DNA from: Sepiola atlantica
Taxonomy: Eukaryota; Mollusca; Cephalopoda; Sepiida; Sepiolidae
NCBI GenBank assembly: GCA_963556195.1
Contig: OY744521.1
Span: 127,106,459-127,170,458 of the forward strand
Direction: 5' to 3'
DNA length: 64,000 nt
The notes under the pieces: model-generated
The model's database searches: none
Seen by the model: the letters and a program-made list of their open reading frames with translations, nothing else
Told to the model about the DNA's origin: nothing
Shown: positions 51,962 to 63,585 of the stretch, one piece after another
Layout: each line of letters starts with the position of its first letter
Position numbering within the stretch: position 1 is the first letter of the stretch
Program-made: the position numbers and the translations under genes

Positions 51962-52379
51962 ATGGCCACAGCCAAACTAGCAAAACCCAACCTGAGGAAT
52001 CTGCTTACCTCTCGGTTGAAAGTAGAAACCATTATTGGTGCTGTTCTCACCATAACCGCTGCCCTTGGATGGAAATTTGGAGTCCAAGAACCCAGAAAAG
52101 CCAAATATGCTGAATTCTACAAGTGAGTAACACAACACTTTCACATTTGTCCTTTTTTTTTTTTTGCTTGGAAAAAAACACACACACACACACAAAATTG
52201 CCTTTCCAATTTCATTCTTTTAATATTTCAACATCTTTTCTTCTTTTTTTTTTAAATAACCTGACATTTATATTTTTGCTTTTAGAAACTACGATGCTGA
52301 GGCTGACTTTGAGATGATGCGGAAAAATAATATATTCCAATGTGTTGATGCAGATGGAAATATAAATACAGATTTTTAA
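51962..52379 (+). CDS. COX6C: Cytochrome c oxidase subunit 6C (two coding exons)
   Basis: Coding exons are 51962-52122 and 52286-52379. The intron 52123-52285 has GTGAGT at the donor and a T-rich tract with TTTTAG at the acceptor. The 84-residue product is a little longer than the ~75 residues typical of vertebrates. It has the family layout: short basic matrix-side N-terminus, one membrane segment (about residues 22-42, TIIGAVLTITAALGWKFGV region), then the diagnostic R-K-x-x-Y-A-x-F-Y-x-N-Y-D block, FEMMRKNNIFQ and an acidic tail. It would be an inner-membrane accessory subunit of respiratory complex IV. The ATG directly follows a TTTCTCTCAG acceptor, so at least one non-coding 5' exon must lie upstream, unidentified. 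Both exons are intact. Confidence 0.9.
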
Positions 52380-53245
52380 TTTTAGTGAGAGTGAGTATTT
52401 CTTCTTGCAGTTCAACTTTGTACTTATCTGGAAGAATGGTTTGGTGGTATGGATCTCAAACGGCATTTAAACCGGGTTTGTTTCTTCGAAATTAAACTTG
52501 GTCTTTTCGGTTTTTCAATTTCTTTCTTAGTTTTTAAACTTTAAAATTTAATGAAATCAATTATTTTCCAGATATTAGTTATTTTGTGTTTTTTGTATTA
52601 CATGCATTTTTCAAGGGTTAAATATAAAGAATCTGACAAGAAAATTAAGAAAACCACATGGAAAAGTTCTTATTTAATCCAGAGTTAAAAAAATTAACAA
52701 AATTGCTGTTTTATTTGTAATTTCTCTTTAGAAATAGCAAAATCCAAATTACTGAAAAAAAGACAAGAAATCCGATGAAACGTCACTTAATTAAAAGGGG
52801 CATTTCTTGTAAGCAGAAAGTTTTTGTTTTTTTAAATGTCCATGATCTATTGGCTCCTGAGTTGTAATGTTAAATATTGATTTTGAAAAATAATTTTTTT
52901 AAATAGATTATAAGAAATACTTTACCTGGGAAATTATTTTCGTCTACATTTTTGCTGCTCAGATACGGCCTTTAATTTTTGGTAAAAAAAATTTAAATAA
53001 AAAACTATACACAACTTGACTTTTAATTATTTTTCTTGTGATTTTTTTTTCCTTCTTGGAAATGTCTTTAATCTTCCTAACAGTGAAATAACTTTTCTTT
53101 GCCCTTTTGCAACCAAGATTTTCATTATTTTTCTCTTTTCATTTTTTTTTTTTTCAGATTATGGATAAAAAAAATATTTTTTAAAGTTCGAAAAAGTTAT
53201 TGACTTCTCTCTTGTAACAACTTTATGTTAATAAAGACCAGTTAA
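52380..53245 (+). other. Probable COX6C 3'UTR
   Basis: Follows the stop codon with no other gene. Possible polyadenylation signals are AATAAA at 53230-53235 and earlier AAATAAA near 52996. Which is used cannot be decided here. Confidence 0.5.
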
Positions 53246-54745
53246 AAAAAAACTTTTTCTTTTTTTTTTTTAATTATGTAAGCTATGTATGACCAGTAGG
53301 GACCTCCCATTGGTTGTGAACTATTTATCCCCCCCTATATGTAACACGATGTAACTTTAATTTAGATTAACATTATCAACAAAACTTTTTTACCATTCAA
53401 AAGAGGATACATAAAATAAACTGCTGATGATTTTTTAGAATTTTTTCCAGCATACGAAACTCATGAAAATGTGAAGTTAAAATGTTGTTTACTTTTTTCA
53501 CGTGATAAAATAACGTTCTTATGTATAAGCATTTCTGCGCGCTCTGATAGGCATATTTTTAATAAATCTCACATAAATCAAGTTATGGCCAGATCTTCAC
53601 GAAATTTTCAATACTTATTCACTATAGGACTAATTTATCTTTAAAATGCTGTTTTCCTAAAATATATTAGGGAAAATATTTTTTCTACGTATTAATTATA
53701 TTTATTATTATTATTATTTTATTATTATTATATATTTATAATACTTTTTATCATTTTTCTTTTTTCAAATTAAAATGTTTATCCATTCAGAATTTTCTTT
53801 CGAAATAAAAACTTATTTTTACTTTGAATTTTTATTATTCAATGGACGAATATTTTTAATCATTAACAAACCACAATACTTTCTCCATTTTCATTTTCAG
53901 TTTAATTTTTATTATATAAAATTTAACCCAAATTTAAGTCAAGTGCTAACAAAACAAAATAGATCAAATCGTTACTTGCAGTAGTATTTTAAAATTAAAC
54001 GTGACTGGGGAACACTTCCGAGTCGAACCTCACGAAAACTGGTTCAGGATCGATATCAGTAACTTAATAAATATAGTATTTGTAAAAATAAAATCCTAAA
54101 ATTATCCATTTTAATATTCTTTCCTTAAACAAAAGTAAATACTAGTTTAAGCAGGTAAGTTATTTACGCAATTGCAATAAAAAAAGAAGTAATAAATCTG
54201 TATAAAAAATGTGCAACTCAAGGAAAATGTAAAAAAAAACCCGTTAATTTTGTCTACAACATAATGAAAGTAATTAATTCTATCATTTTTGGACATCCAT
54301 AGGTACATAACATCTCGCAATGTCGCACATGATAATGCTAAATTTTTGTGTAAACAAGACATCCAGCCGTAGAAAAAAGAAAATTTCGTACTTGTATCGA
54401 AAGATAAAGAAGGGTTTCTTTCCCAAATAGATAATTTAATCTTTAAATAAACTATTTTACTTTAAAACAACTTCCTATAAGTATAACTTTATTTTAGGGA
54501 GATTTTTAAAAACACTACATGGAACGCGAATGTATGAATTTCTTAAAGAAAGCAGAAACCGGTGACGTCTGCGATTGGAAGTCCCTAATGACCAGTGTGT
54601 GTGGGATCCATGGATATAACACATGCTATAGATTTTTTTTTTAATCATAAATAATTTGTTAGCAAAGAGGGTGGAAAAGAAAATGTCGAGAGAGCGATGA
54701 AAGAAGGTTTAATTTATAGTTATGATTTTCATTTTTTTTTTCTTT
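53246..54745. other. AT-rich DNA without recognisable gene
   Basis: (TTA)n-like runs at 53702-53740. The frame at 53775-53984 is low complexity. Confidence 0.5.
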
Positions 54746-55267
54746 TTAAATGTAACCAGACAATTCAATATGTAAGAGATATGTAATTAAGGGAAAAAAA
54801 AAATTTTTTAAGACACCAATTTTATGTTTTTTAGACAAAAAGGATTGATAATTTAGATTATTTGTTGTTATATTCTCAATGTTTTCGCCGATGTAAACTG
54901 ATATGGAAGGAAAGGGGAAAACTATTTGTCCTTTCGGGATTACATAAAAATTGTAAACAGAAGAACGTCTCAAAAAAGCAGTGCATATGTTGGGAGACAA
55001 TAGCTTTCTAAATAGAACTAATATAGATACATTAAATACAATATGAGAACCAACAATTATAAATAGTAAATTAAAAAATGTATATATATATCTAGACAAG
55101 ATTAGTTTAACAATCAGTCTTCTGGAGGTTAAAGTTTCAATTCTTACAACAGGCGATAATATAAGTGCTGCTCCTAACAGAGTGTTAAAATCAACTTCTA
55201 TATTATTATTTGTAAATAACGAAACCCGTTGCATGAAAGGAAAAACAAAACATTTATATAGCAACAA
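54746..55267 (-). CDS. Unidentified 173-codon hydrophobic ORF
   Basis: Begins MLLYKCFVFPFMQRVSLF and is rich in I, L, F and V, with two stretches that could span a membrane (around residues 30-40 and 65-85). An uninterrupted frame this long is improbable by chance in such AT-rich DNA, but not impossible given the window size. I see no domain, and there are no splice or promoter cues that I trust. It overlaps head to head with the plus-strand frame at 55182-55637. It could be a relic of an unrecognised element or simply chance. Confidence 0.25.
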   Translation of the reverse strand: MLLYKCFVFPFMQRVSLFTNNNIEVDFNTLLGAALILSPVVRIETLTSRRLIVKLILSRYIYTFFNLLFIIVGSHIVFNVSILVLFRKLLSPNICTAFLRRSSVYNFYVIPKGQIVFPFPSISVYIGENIENITTNNLNYQSFLSKKHKIGVLKNFFFPLITYLLHIELSGYI

Positions 55268-55637
55268 CGAAAGGGCTTATTCAATTACCTACACCGTTTG
55301 GTATAAGTGGAAGAAAGTTGGACAGTGTTTGAGTAAAGAAAAGAAAGTTCTTTGGGCTGCCGAAAGTCTGAGCAGTTATCTTCAGGTGAAGATAGTCGAT
55401 ACTTGGGTGTCCAGTGGACAGGGACAGGAGAGAAAAAGGAGATGCCTTTCCTCGTTGCTTTCAGGAATCTCTCCGCTGACCGATCGTAATTCCCAAGGGG
55501 CTGAAGTAGTCCTTCTTGGGACTGATGAAATAAATGCGCCTTGCAAGCTAATTGGTCAGTGTGTAACCAAATTGCCTAATAGGGACATTCGTTCAAGAAA
55601 AAAAAATAAGTCATTATTTATCTACAATAATAACTAA
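55182..55637 (+). CDS. Unidentified 151-codon ORF
   Basis: Less biased in composition than most frames here (W, K, D, G present; for example ITYTVWYKWKKVGQCLSKEK and LTDRNSQGAEVVLLGTDEIN). The ATG lies inside the divergent ORF on the other strand, so at most the downstream part may be real. It is followed by a dispersed-repeat copy at 55662-55815. Possibly leader or Gag-like sequence of an element, but no motif supports this. Confidence 0.25.
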   Translation: MLKSTSILLFVNNETRCMKGKTKHLYSNNERAYSITYTVWYKWKKVGQCLSKEKKVLWAAESLSSYLQVKIVDTWVSSGQGQERKRRCLSSLLSGISPLTDRNSQGAEVVLLGTDEINAPCKLIGQCVTKLPNRDIRSRKKNKSLFIYNNN

Positions 55638-55661
55638 GAATAACAAAAAATTAACAATCTT

Positions 55662-55815
55662 ACCTGATCATGGCTGACGGAATAAGAACAATATAAACCT
55701 GTGGATAAAATAAAGGGTTCAGTTTGACATAAAGTTCATAAGTTCGAAAAGATGCACCTGAAGAAAGTCAGAGACCAGCCAAAACACTGAATATAACCAA
55801 GATGAGAATAGCAGT
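55662..55815 (+). repeat. Dispersed repeat copy (partner 50380-50490)
   Basis: Shares three ordered blocks with 50380-50490. An extra ~40 bp is present in this copy. Confidence 0.5.
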
Positions 55816-55928
55816 CAAAATAACACGTCGTTTTTTGATACAGTACACAATCTTTCTTTCCTCGGTCAGTGAGGGAGTGTCCTTCTAGACTGAGGCAATT
55901 TTTATTTTTTTCCCAATCCAGAGTGTCT

Positions 55929-55990
55929 AACTGTCCTCGTGGAGAGGCGAGTAAATATTCCTATTTACTCGCCTCTCCACGAGGACAGTT
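55929..55990. repeat. Perfect 29-bp hairpin with 4-nt loop
   Basis: aactgtcctcgtggagaggc onward to 55957 is exactly mirrored by 55962-55990, with loop ttcc. No T tract or other terminator feature follows. It differs in sequence from the 6566-6721 hairpin. Confidence 0.95.
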
Positions 55991-55999
55991 GTTAGAGAT

Positions 56000-56600
56000 A
56001 TTTTCTTTTATGTTATACATTGTGTAGCTACCAGACGAGCAAGGAAAATGGAAACTTCAGCTGCCACATCACCACTGCAACTACAGAGACGACAAGCTGA
56101 TTGTCTGTTAACAACAGACGAACCCCACAGTACGTTTCATATGTACTTCATTATGGCTTGGTTTTCCAGGGACTTTGTCTAGGAAATCTAGCTTGCTCAG
56201 CCACCACCATGGGTTTGTGGATTTCTTTTCTTAGGCTCCTCTTTGCCACCAGAAACATGCTTATTCACAAAACCTTTTATTCACTGAGTTCTTTGATACA
56301 CTTCTCAACTTCCTCATTCCACCACCATGCTGCCATAGACCTTGGAAGCCCTTTCATCCACCCACAAGTCTGGTCTGTCACTTCTAACAATATACCCTTC
56401 AACTTCTTCCACACTTCCTATCTGATGACCGAATATCCATCACCTTGTCTCTAAACTCGCTTTTCACATGTTCTTCATTTACCCTCTACAGCTTGTCATA
56501 AAACTCATCTTTTGCATCTTCACTCATTGTGGTGCATGAACAGATATAACTGAAGATTTTCTCATCAACTTCAACAGTATAATTCAATCACTTCTATGAT
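56000..56600 (-). pseudogene. RTE-type LINE relic (endonuclease-RT linker region)
   Basis: On the minus strand, words such as KGFQGLW...QHGGGMRKLRS are frameshifted versions of the P-R-x-A-W-W-W-N-E-E-V block between the endonuclease and RT of RTE LINEs. A further word like EDAKDEFYDKLYRVNEEH occurs upstream near 56530-56470. Heavily decayed. The plus-strand 117-codon frame at 56101-56454 is its shadow. Confidence 0.5.
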
Positions 56601-56855
56601 TAACTTAAATCACCCATTTCTCTGCAATAAAAATACCAACACCACCTGTTCCTTTTCATTTTCAACCCCAAACAGTATTCTTGCATTCTTTCTCACAATC
56701 ATTCTGACAGATTTACCTAGATTTCCTGATAAATAAAAATTAGGAATTTCGATTTCTGGAAAATCTATAATCGAGTGTTGAACAATGTGCAATTAACAAT
56801 TCTCCCAGTAATCAGCGACCATGATGTTGTTTGCACGGCAACGGATAACGCTGAA
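56601..56855. other. No recognisable gene
   Basis: The 60-codon minus frame (56610-56792) is unsupported. Confidence 0.5.
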
Positions 56856-56859
56856 CTGC

Positions 56860-58440
56860 TTGCCCAGCAGTTTGCTTTAAACTCCACAACCACTCTCTCT
56901 CTTATTTCCCGTGACAGACGGAAACCACACTAGATGCTCTGATCATCATCCCTTTCCATGTCCGGGATATCATAAAAATCCTTAACACCTCCAAAACATG
57001 TGGACTAGATCTTATTCCTGCTATAATAATAAAAAAAATCCTCTACAAACTACAACAAATGCCTTGCCGAATCTTGCTTCTCTGACAGCTTAAAAATTGC
57101 CTTTGTTGTACCAGTTTTAAAGAATTCTGGTGAAAATACTGACTCGCAAAATTGTTGCCCCATAAGTCTCCTCCTGTTCTTCAATAAAATTTTTTAATCA
57201 TTAATAAATCTAACAATAGTCCACTACCTTGTTAATGCTAAACTTCTTTCTGACCAACAGTATGGATTTAGGCAATCTCGTTCTACTGCAGATATCCTAA
57301 CAGTCATCTTTGAACACATATATCATACAATGAATAAGGCAATGAAGCTCGGGTCCTAGCGCTTTATATATCCAAGGCCTGGCATGAAGGTATTATGAAA
57401 ATAAATTAGTATGGTATTACTGGACAAATGAAAGATCCAGGTCGTTCTCAATGGCCGTACATCTAAACAACATCACATTAATGCGGGTGTTATTCAGGGG
57501 TCGATACTTAGACCTTTAATATTCCGGATCTTCATAAACAACTTCCCTGATGTAATCGTATCAGAGATGGGTATATTTGTTGATGACACAAGGCTCTATT
57601 CGAGATATCCAGGAAAATTAAACACACACATATCCAAGGCCATGGCTGAATCCTTAGAAAATGACCTTCAGCCTGTAGTAGAATGGATGTTTACATTTAA
57701 TGCTACTGAGACAAATCTCCTTTCCTTTAACAATTATAAGAAACCTTTTCAACCACCGATTGCCATGACTGATATTATCCTTCCCGAGAGTCCAACATTC
57801 AAACTCCTCGGTCTAACATGCACCGGCATAAATACATAGAAGATACTGCCAAGTCTGATGCAAACAAGGTGGGGTCCCTCTACTAAGCTAGCAAACTTCT
57901 TGCACTTGCCAGTATCCTACATCTCTATAAAGTCACCATGCATAGAGTATTGTTGCACATTTGTCTGGGCTGGTGCACCAACCACTAGTCTCTCCCTTTT
58001 GGACAGGGTGAAAAAAAAGTCTCTACTCTAATAGTACTGTCTACCAAGTTCCAGCCCCTGTCCCATCATCAAAATGTTGCATCCCTGTAGTTGTTTTAAA
58101 AATACTTCCATAGAATGTGCTCCTACAAACTTACTACACTTGTACCCTCCCAATGTAAAAATAACACCGACCAACCCAACTAGCAGAAAAATCTGTAGAG
58201 GTCTCAAGATAACGAAAAACTTCAAATAGCTTGTTTCCTCGGACTGCTGGCCTTTGGAATTCTCTCCCTGCTTTCCCAATCATACCAACATGCAGAAGTT
58301 GTAATGTGAACAAACATCCTGCTGCACAACTTCCCATTTAAGATGCCCTCTATAAATCTGACCCCCTAATTAACCCCTTAAGTCTCAGTGGCAATATGCC
58401 TCGTTTGGGGTATAATAAAGTTTTTATAAAAAAACTACAA
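56860..58440 (+). pseudogene. LINE (CR1/Jockey-type) ORF2 relic, family A copy 2
   Basis: Collinear with copy 1 at 7260-9530. In order: the region around cacctccaaaacatgtggactagatc (about 56980); KLLSDQQYGFRQSRSTADIL (57240-57300); VDDTRLYSRYPGKLNTHISK and the following region in frame 57567-57839, including the catalytic D-D box; the GWCTNH/SLLDR region (57965-58010); and the tail with FFPRT/LLAFGIL words to 58340, ending near a poly-A-like stretch at 58425-58440. Several stops and frameshifts. This is the most complete copy in the window and would be the best template for a consensus. Confidence 0.8.
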
Positions 58441-58639
58441 AGAGATGACCAGAAGAATGAAGTGTTCAGTATAGCTCAGTATAGCTAAACAGATGGCAAA
58501 GACAAATACGGATATTGTTGGAGAAAAATGCATTCAAAATGACAATGGGGTGCTAGTAATAAATGAACAGGACAAGAAGGTTGCTTAGAAATGCTATTAT
58601 GAGATTGTTGAATACTGACTTTTCATTGGACCAAGAACA

Positions 58640-59870
58640 TTTTGAAGTGTCAGAAAGTTTCTGGTTCAGGTATAAGAAATGAGAAAGAAACTGTACAGAA
58701 AATTGCGAGCAGAGCTGCAGGACTCACAGGTGTTGTAGAAATGTTGAGGGCTGCAGGTGAAACAGCTATTAAGATGATCGGATTTGACAAATCAGACCAT
58801 AAAAGAGTTTGTCTGGGGTTAGTACAATTGTGAACTGTTACAGGAGTAAAGGAGAAGCTCTGGATAAAGGTAATTACATAGGTCTAAAGTTGATGGACCA
58901 GGTTCTGAAAGTGGTTAAGAGAATGATTAAGCAGCAAATAAGCATAGATGGAATGCAGTTGGGTTTTATGTCTGGCCAAAGTACCACTGGTGCTATATTT
59001 ATCTCGAGATAAATGCAAGAAGTATCTTGGTAAGAAGAACAACCTGTATTTTGCTTTTGTGGATTTGGAGAAAGCTTTTGACAGAGTGCCAAGAGATGTT
59101 GTCAGATGGGGTTCGTTAAATTAGGGACTAACAAATGGTTAGTGAAAGTTGTTCAAACAATATACAGAAATACTCAAAGTTGTGTCAGAATTAACTGCAC
59201 ATTTAGTGACAGGTTTAATGTTAAAGATCTGTACTGAGTCTTGCTTTTCATTTATGTCTTAGAAGTTTTGTACCGGTTGTCCAGAAGAGATGCTTTATGG
59301 TGACGATTTAATGCTTGCCTGTGAAACAATAGAAGGTCTTTAAGTTAAGGACTTGAAGATATGCTATGGTGAGTATGTTTCCAAAACTAAAGTAATTATC
59401 AGTGGTTGTAATGTTGGAAAGCCCTCTGAAAGAAGAAAAGTTCCCTTGCTCTTTTGTGATACTTATAAGCATTGGGTACAAGGTGCAGTGGAATTACAGG
59501 TAGATTGAGAGATGACGACCACTAATTAATAAATTTGGATAGCAAGCCTACTGAGGTTACCCAGAAGTTTTCTAACTTTGGTGATACTATTGAAGCACAA
59601 GGATAAGAAGCTGGTGCTAGTATGACTGAAAGAGTTAGGAGTGGATGGAGTAAGTACAGTTGAGATAGCAGGTTCAGTTCAGAAATGAAGGCCATAGGAG
59701 GAAGTGATAAGGATGGATTTGAGAAAAGGAGGGATAAATAAAAACTTGGTCAGAGATAGGTTAGTTTGGAAGTCAATTTCTAAAAGCAGTCATACAAATG
59801 CCAGCATGTAAAATGGACGTTAAACTGAACATGATGTTAGAAAAAAAGCCAGACAAAATAAATTGTGGTT
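58640..59870 (+). pseudogene. RTE-type LINE reverse transcriptase relic
   Basis: Frames together read: NCYRSKGEALDKGNYIGLKL, QLGFMSGQSTTGAIF, LYFAFVDLEKAFDRVPRDVV (motif A, 59047-59106), then EEMLYGDDLMLACETIEGL with YGDD in place of the usual YADD (59286-59340), then KTKVIISGCNVGK. The order and wording are characteristic of RTE-clade RTs. Stops and frameshifts throughout, so inactive. It lies directly behind LINE family A copy 2. Confidence 0.8.
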
Positions 59871-59929
59871 AAAAATCGGAAATGCATTAAAGAATTTTAA
59901 GTAAATAAAAACAAACGCAAAAAGTTTAA

Positions 59930-62522
59930 TTTGTTGTGATGAGTTTATTTGTTTTAATGTTGTCACAATAGCATACAAAGAAAATCAGTTGCAGGTGCCA
60001 TTTCGGAAGAGAGGAGAGAGGGTGTCGTCAATGGCATTTGCAACTGAGGCAAACACATCCACACGACAGAACACAAGCAGACGGCAGAATTTCACAGGAA
60101 TCAACAATCGTTCATCCAGAATCATTCACCCTTTTTTTCTTCAGCCAAATATGGAAAAATAGAATATGTCTTTCGGATCCTTTCATTACAGGATTTCATA
60201 AAATTTTGGGTTGGCTAATGTAGCCTTACTTTTTGAGGAGGAGGAGGTCTGTGAGTCAGATGTCCCCTGAAGAGATCTGGGAAATTCTGCCTCCACACAC
60301 ACAGTGGGGAAGGGGTGGGTGGGGGATAATACAAACATAAAAGATGACAAATATCACAGACATTTTTCTTCCTCACTTTTTATGAGGGTGTGGGGGTTCA
60401 GAAGCCAAAATTTACAAGTGGGGGATAAGGCTGTGGCTTTAAAATTTTTGTCAAATGCATTTTTGACATAAGGTTACAAAACTCAGCAGCAATGGAAAAA
60501 GATTTTTGGGAAGCGGGGGAGGAGTTCAGTTTATGCTTTTATTGCTAAAAGTGACGCATTTAGAGAGGGGGGGGGGGTAAAAATAAAGCATTTGACAAAA
60601 CAAAAAAGCCGAAAAAAGCCTTGAGTTTAAAAACCTTGAAACAAAATCTGAGCATCCAAAAGACATGTCAATCTGTGAAGAGTGGAAAGGGATTAATTCC
60701 GACCATTCCACTTGAAGGGTTCAACACAAACACACACGACTCTAAGAAACCATTTTGTTGCAAGAATTTATTTTGGGGCCTCTACAAAAAGGAGACCAAA
60801 TTTGGAATTCATTTTCCTCTGGATTTTTTTTTTTTTTTTTTAAACCTTTCTATTATAAAACTGGGGACAAAATTAAAACTGCAACCATGAATATTTGTCA
60901 TCGGAAAGGCTATTTATTTTATAGAAACATAAAAACAGACAAGGTTGTTGCTGCTGCATTAAGTGAGTGGGTGAGTGGGAGGGCATATGATCAACCGTAG
61001 AAGAAACGGTAAGGCACAGGGCCGGGAAGGAGTTCCTAAAATACAAATTAAAAAGGATCTTTATTGGTTTCGGATGCGTTCAAGAAAGAAAGAAAAATAA
61101 TTTTTCATCTTACATTACAATAAGAGTTTTGATTGGTCAGCGCTGTTTGATCTGAATTGGTGAGGTGAAAAAAAAAAAAGAAAAATCATCACGGGGAGGA
61201 AGAGGGGATGTCACCAGAAATGCAGGGTCCCTAAAGCTGTGAGATCCCCCCCCCCCCCCACTAGTCAAAACCATTTTTGTAACTACAGGAAAAATTCATC
61301 TAAAGATTTGTCAATTTTCTGTGGCATGAAAATAATGGCCATCCTGATGGCTGCAGACCCTGAGAAATTGGTAAAAAGAAAAGTTATGGTGGGATGGGGT
61401 ATATTAAAAGAAACCTGATATAGTCAGCCCCCCCCGGCCGGTGACCCCCCTCACACACACACACACACACCCCACCCCGACCACACTCGTTTCTTGACCC
61501 ATCAATAAAGTTAAAATTGCTTAAATATTTTTGCTTCTTTCTTGTGTTTGAAAATGGGGGAGAAAAACTTGTTTTAAAAAATCTAGATAAGAGAAGCCCT
61601 ACATAGGATAAGAAAAAAAAAAGCAGTCCTTCGGCGATCGCTATTGGATGGGAAACAAAAAAGATTTTATCCACATCCCCTGTACATATTTACATAATAA
61701 AATAAAAAATGAAAATGACACCAAGAGGAAGGGTGGGGGGGTTACAATGGAATTGGGGGTAGTTTCGGTTGGAAAAGCCAAGAGAAAACAAATAAATAAA
61801 TGGGGTGGGGGGATAAGATTCTCTTTTTTCCTAATGTAGTCATCTTTAAAAACAGCCTTATCTTTTAATCCTCAATATAACCCCCCCCCCCCCCCCCCCC
61901 CCCATTAACCTTCTTCTAAACCAGTTGCATTGCAAATATTGAGGAGGGGGGTATCTTGAAATTCAAACAGAAAAAAGGACTGATAAACAAGAAACCCTCA
62001 AATTGGCACGAGAATGTGTTATCAAATGAAACAAAATGAGGAGACAAATTAAAAGGGGATTTGTGTCACAAACTCAGTGAACATGGGGTTTTTTGTTTTG
62101 CTTTTTTGGAAAATCAGCAGCAATTGAAGATTTTGCAAGACTTGACATAAACTAAATGGGAAGGGGGAAGCTTTGGTCAGCAGAAAAGTAAAACTCCAAA
62201 ATCTGAGTAAAAAATAAAAAAATTTTAAATGTGTATTTGCTAGAATTTTGTAGAAAAGGTAAGAGTTGTCAAAAGAAGCAAACTCTTCCTGTTAGAAAAA
62301 GAAACTGTCTCTTGATGAGAATATCTTTTCATCCAAAGGGAAAGAATTCTTTTAATTTCAGATGAAGACAATTTGGTCTTCTTTGAAGTTGGACAATGTA
62401 TCATTAGTTATTAGAAAACGTTTATTCAGTTGTTTTTTTTGTTTTGTTTTTTTTTGGGGGGGGGATGGGGCTTTTTCTCTCAACAAATAGACAAGATAGA
62501 ATACAAAAACCAAAGGGAAAAA
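59930..62522 (-). other. Candidate 3'UTR of the gene whose last exon is 62523-62592
   Basis: About 2.6 kb lying immediately 3' (minus strand) of the terminal exon and free of identifiable mobile elements, unlike its surroundings. AATAAA on the minus strand occurs near 59949-59944, and another at about 60920. C, T and G tracts (for example 60569, 61249, 61880) are simple repeats. Assignment as UTR is inference from repeat depletion and position. Confidence 0.3.
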
Positions 62523-62592
62523 TTAATTCTTGGCTCGTCTTACAGCTTTTTTGAACCTCCGAGCATTTAATGAACTGGCTTCATTGGTGGAC
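62523..62592 (-). CDS. Candidate terminal coding exon of an unidentified basic protein
   Basis: Minus strand: a pyrimidine-rich tract, acceptor AG (62594-62593), then 70 nt with one leading base and 22 codons, STNEASSLNARRFKKAVRRA onward to a TAA stop at 62525-62523. The C-terminus is strongly basic (RRFKKAVRRAK), as in nuclear or ribosome-associated proteins, but I do not recognise the protein. Upstream exons would lie beyond 62,600 on the minus strand and were not found in the window. It could be fortuitous, since the exon is short. Confidence 0.4.
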
Positions 62593-62815
62593 CTGAAATG
62601 AAGAAAAACGAAATGAAAAACTAAAACAAAATCAGAATAAAAATAAAACCAAATGAGGAAGAGGAGAGCATTGCTCCAACCTTTTATGGTCCGATAGACT
62701 GATCGAAAATCATTATTTAGGATAATTAAGTCGATTTGCTATTAAATTTGAAATGAGGACCTTTTTGAATTCCTGCACGAGGAGGTTGGTGAGATAGTCT
62801 TTCTCTACTCTATCG
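62593..62815. other. Possible intron, no recognisable gene
   Basis: AT-rich sequence; would be intron if the exon at 62523-62592 is real. Confidence 0.3.
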
Positions 62816-62819
62816 TTAT

Positions 62820-63065
62820 TTCCATGGAAGGTGCTTGGCCGAGTTTCAAATCTTTGGTTTCTTCTTGGAAGACATTCATAGAAAAAACTGTTCTTTCTTT
62901 CATAACTGAAAAAGACGTTCCTTTCTTCTATATACTTAGCATCAAGTTGAATTTCCATGAAGAGAGTTTCTTTCCAAAAACTTTCCATCTGTGGAACACA
63001 TTATTATGGGACTGCTTCCCTGTATGATTATCTCCAAATACTTGTTACAAACTGTTCCCATAAAT
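62820..63065 (+). pseudogene. LINE 3' end fragment
   Basis: The frame reads NFHEESFFPKTFHLWNTLLW and then DCFPV, the FFPxT...LWN...CFP signature of LINE ORF2 C-termini seen at 37486-37700 and 33520-33760. Only the tail is present. Confidence 0.55.
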
Positions 63066-63169
63066 AATAATTCCATTTATCATTTTCAATCCTCTCATTT
63101 TTTTCATCACCCAACCAACAATCCATCCATCTCTTTAACCCTTTTGCTTTAGTAGCAAGTGGTAAAACA

Positions 63170-63475
63170 GGAGTTAAAAAAAAAAATTTATTTGAAAATT
63201 ATTTAATTATCTAGGTAGATAATTATATAATTTTCAATTTCATTTAAAAAAAAAAAAAGAAGTTATTTTATATCTAAATTACATTTCTTTTTCTCACAGT
63301 ATTTTATTTGGGAAGAAAGCATTCAGGGAAACAATTATTAATGGGTGAAAATTCAGTTGCTCTTTCATTAATTTGACTCAAATTAATCAAGTTAAACTAC
63401 TGAAAGTTTAAAGTATTTTTTTTTTTTTTGAAATCACTGAATTTTATAATAATAAAGCAGAAAATTGAATTAAAC
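63170..63475. other. AT-rich DNA without recognisable gene
   Basis: Poly-A and poly-T tracts and a small palindrome (taattatctaggtagataatta near 63202-63223). Confidence 0.5.
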
Positions 63476-63480
63476 TTTGA

Positions 63481-63585
63481 GTTACCACCTATCAAGGCCA
63501 AAAACCACTCAAGGATAAGGGTTAATGAGATGGATAGATTGCCAGTTGAATGATGATGGATACTATGAGAGGATTAAAAATAAAC
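63481..63585 (+). repeat. Dispersed repeat shared with 31550-31650
   Basis: gttaccacctatcaaggccaaaaaccactcaaggataagg corresponds to the same words at 31555-31595; both continue with ttaatgagat and a gatgatgga-like run. Confidence 0.6.

Noticed and set aside
53420..53450. Hammerhead at ctgatga (about 53424)
   Set aside because: Followed by a T tract with no GAAA or pairable stems.
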